From Niebla homalea (lineage: Eukaryota > Ascomycota > Lecanoromycetes > Lecanorales > Ramalinaceae): 64,000 bases of DNA. The notes below the pieces were generated by a model. That model did no database searches and was not told the origin of the DNA. It was given only the letters and a program-made list of their open reading frames with translations. The DNA lies in NCBI GenBank assembly GCA_019925105.1, contig JAHGAU010000014.1, positions 1,054,001 to 1,118,000 on the forward strand, given 5' to 3'. A program made the position numbers and the translations under genes. Numbering within the stretch: position 1 is the stretch's first letter; each line of letters begins with the position of its first letter. This document shows, one piece after another, positions 61,506-64,000 of this stretch.

Positions 61506-64000
61506 GTTGAAATTGAGAGGTGTAAGTTGCTTGATTTTTACTATGTACAAAGTGAGACTATATGCAAGGCTATATGCCGCTATCTTACTTAGGTCTAGTA
61601 CGTCCGCCTTATTTAATTTAATCCGCGTTATATAATCTTTTAAGTGGCGATCCTATATATTTAATACTCCCCTTTAAACTTTATATATAGCCCGTAAATC
61701 TTACTTATTAAACAGCTCCTTTATAGCCTTAATATTATATCCTTTTATATAAGAGTTTAATTATTATATTTATTAAGTAACTCCTTTAATTATTAAGTAA
61801 TTAACTCCCCTGGTTATTAAGTGGCTAGCTCCCCTATATAATTACCACCTACTTATTACTTATTACCCGGTTTATTATCAGGTCCACCGTTAATAAGCAT
61901 ACGGTCCTTAAACTATCGATATAATGGCTTCTTAAGGCTTAACGTTTATTTAAACTATATAAAAGTTTTAATAAATAAAGCCTTTATTAACCCGTTAACT
62001 ACCTACTCCGTGGTATAAATATACTTAAGATTAACGGTATTAGCCTTAAGTTGTTCCCGTAATTAATATAATTGAATACTTATATACTTTATCCTTATAT
62101 AATATACCGGGTTTTTAACCAGTAAAATAGCCTTTTAATTATTATTATAGATCGTAATAATAAATATATATTTAGATTTATTAAGTTATATTTACTAATA
62201 ACCTGCGTTTATCCTATATATTTAGCTTTATAAGTAAATAACGTTATAGTTAATTGCCTTTTTAAGGATTAATAAATCGGTATACTTTTTACGTTAAAAA
62301 GGTAACTTAAAATTAACTTATAAATAGAATTAACCGTAAAATTAAAGTTAATATATTTATTAAGAACTTTAAGCTTACCCTTATATATTAACTGGAAATA
62401 CATAATAATCCGTAAATAACGTATAATTTACCTTATATATAACCAATATTAATAAGACGGATTTACGGAATACCGGCTGATAATTACCACCGTATAGATT
62501 ATGTCCGGTTATATACCAAGCATGGTATATATTAATAAACTTACGGCCAACTGGTATTATTATCTGAACTCCGGCTTTACTTAGTAGTTCTTAAGTAACG
62601 GTTCCGGCCTGAAATTAACTTATATAGGTATATACGTCGGGTAAACCTTTTATTAATTGTAATCTTATATTACCCTTTTAATATAGGCTTCCTGGTTAAA
62701 ACGGATTATTTAATTTTATTAATCTTATATAATAATAATATTTAAATAATAGCTTATTAAACCTAAATTAAATATACGGAATTCCTAATTAAATATAATT
62801 TTTAAGTTCTGAATCCCTTATTTAAACGGATTAATTATTAAGATATTATTTATATATATAATTATAATCGTACCGGTTTTAAAATAAAAAAATACGTAAT
62901 AGTCCGTATAAATAAATTTAAAACCTTATATAGCTATAAACTCCCAGAAATAATTATATTATAGTTATAATAATTACTTTAATTTATATAGGTTTTTTTT
63001 AAGCTTATAATAAAGTTTTTTACCGTCCTTATTAATCTTTTTTTATCCTTTTAATTATTCTATATATATTTTTTTTTTAATAAAATTATAAAGGAATATT
63101 ATTTTAACGTTTATTTACTTTAAATCTTAATTATTAACCGCTATAAAAATAAAAAGAACCTTATAACTTATAAGTTTTATTATTAAAATAAACGTTTTAT
63201 TATAGTTAATACCCTTACGTTATTTAAAACCATATATTACTTATCGGGTTTTATAGTGAATTATATTGCCATTAACTTTACATTTAAGGGTATAAACCTA
63301 CCGTCTTTATAATATCGTTACGCCGGCGGGGATTTAATTCCGCGTAATTAAGATTTAAGTATTATTTTCTTTAAAAGAACCGTATTTATTACCTTCCGTT
63401 AATTCCTAATTTATCCGGGTATATTTATTTATTATAGCTTCTTTATAAGTTTTAAGCTTAATAAGTTCCGGGATTATTTTAAGGAATATTAAGGTTAAAA
63501 AGTATAACGGTTTATTTTTATTATAAGTTAATAAAACCGAAAAAAAGAGTGGATTTAATAATATATTACGCGGTTTATCCGGAAATATAAGGCCGGGGTT
63601 ATTTTTAATTAAGTTCTTAATTTATTATTTTTACCCTTAATTATAATTAATTTTTAAGTTTTTAATTATTAAGCTTAAAGGGTCTGGTAAAGTTATTTAA
63701 TAAATAAGGATTATAACCGGATATATAGGTTACTTAATAAAAATAAAATTTATATTAATAATATCCGTTTTAATTAAACCGTAATTCCCGAACTTCTTTT
63801 TTAAATTAAAATCTTATTAAGGTTTTTTTATTTTCTTAAACTTTTAAATTTAATTAATAGGCTTTTTATAATCCGAATTATCCAACGGTATTACCCGTCT
63901 TTCCTTAATATATACATTATATACGTTTTTTACTATAAAGTTAAACCGTTTTACCCGTAGATTAATTATTTTAAAGTATTTATTAATCTTTTTATTAAAA
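61506..64000 (-). mobile_element. Ty1/copia-like element D2, - strand, runs off the right edge
   Basis: It begins TGTTGAAATTGAGAGGTG, with the first 55 bp unmutated (GTACAAAGTGAGACTATATG). It is colinear with D1 from its left end to the window edge. The catalytic RT box corresponds to 62856-62845 on the - strand and reads YINN (YVDD in active enzymes). It is slightly less decayed than D1 near its end. The 5' part and the right LTR lie outside the window. Confidence 0.65.

Noticed and set aside
20138..64000. Possible centromere, because of long AT-rich RIP-mutated DNA.
   Set aside because: AT-rich transposon nests occur throughout RIP-active genomes. Nothing in the sequence alone separates a centromere from an ordinary AT isochore; CENP-A mapping would be needed.

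Overview
The window is a filamentous ascomycete (Pezizomycotina-type) chromosome segment. About nine tenths of it is AT-rich DNA in which CpA and TpG are almost absent while CpG, CpC and ApG persist. This is the signature of repeat-induced point mutation (RIP). The coding parts of the transposons found here are full of TAA/TAG stops and G-to-A or C-to-T changes at catalytic codons. The short fungal introns (49-68 bp, GT..AG) in the only intact genes agree with this assignment. No rRNA, tRNA, CRISPR array or bacterial-type operon was seen.

Layout. 1-14510: a RIP-mutated Ty1/copia element on the + strand (pieces 132-1118 and 12692-14330, candidate 3' LTR 14331-14510). It is split by a full-length Tad1-type LINE on the - strand (LINE A, 1119-12679), which is itself split by a second LINE (LINE B, 3639-9419). 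14511-20137: a 5.6 kb island of normal base composition with two intact, divergently transcribed genes: a three-exon P-loop kinase-like protein of 194 aa (- strand) and a four-exon, 761 aa ankyrin protein with a STAND/HeLo-like N-terminus (+ strand). 20138-45035: one Ty1/copia element on the - strand (214 bp LTRs, target-site duplication AGAGA) carrying three later insertions: a short 167 bp LTR-like sequence, LINE C (22224-35649), and a second copia element on the + strand (37029-42686). LINE C itself contains a 7650 bp Ty3/gypsy element (25215-32864). 45041-47725: a RIP-damaged NLR-type gene (NB-ARC then kinesin-light-chain TPR repeats), interrupted by a 454 bp 5'-truncated LINE. 47726-64000: further degenerate copia elements, an unmutated 418 bp foldback/MITE built of GGGAC/GGGAT repeats, a 102 bp tandem array, a - strand LTR element at 57926, and an unmutated hairpin-rich GC block at 60646-61100.

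Target-site duplications (5 bp for LTR elements, 11-13 bp for LINEs) let the insertions be ordered from sequence alone. In nearly every element the outermost few tens of bases escaped RIP while the inner copy of the same LTR sequence did not.

Biologically, the island combines two features typical of fungal non-self-recognition repertoires, an ankyrin protein with a STAND-type N-terminus and a ruined NB-ARC/TPR gene next to it across the copia insertion. It sits in a fast-changing, heavily silenced transposon landscape. Intron boundaries, protein lengths and LTR/TSD limits were worked out by hand from the sequence. Functional names rest on motif recognition, with no database search.
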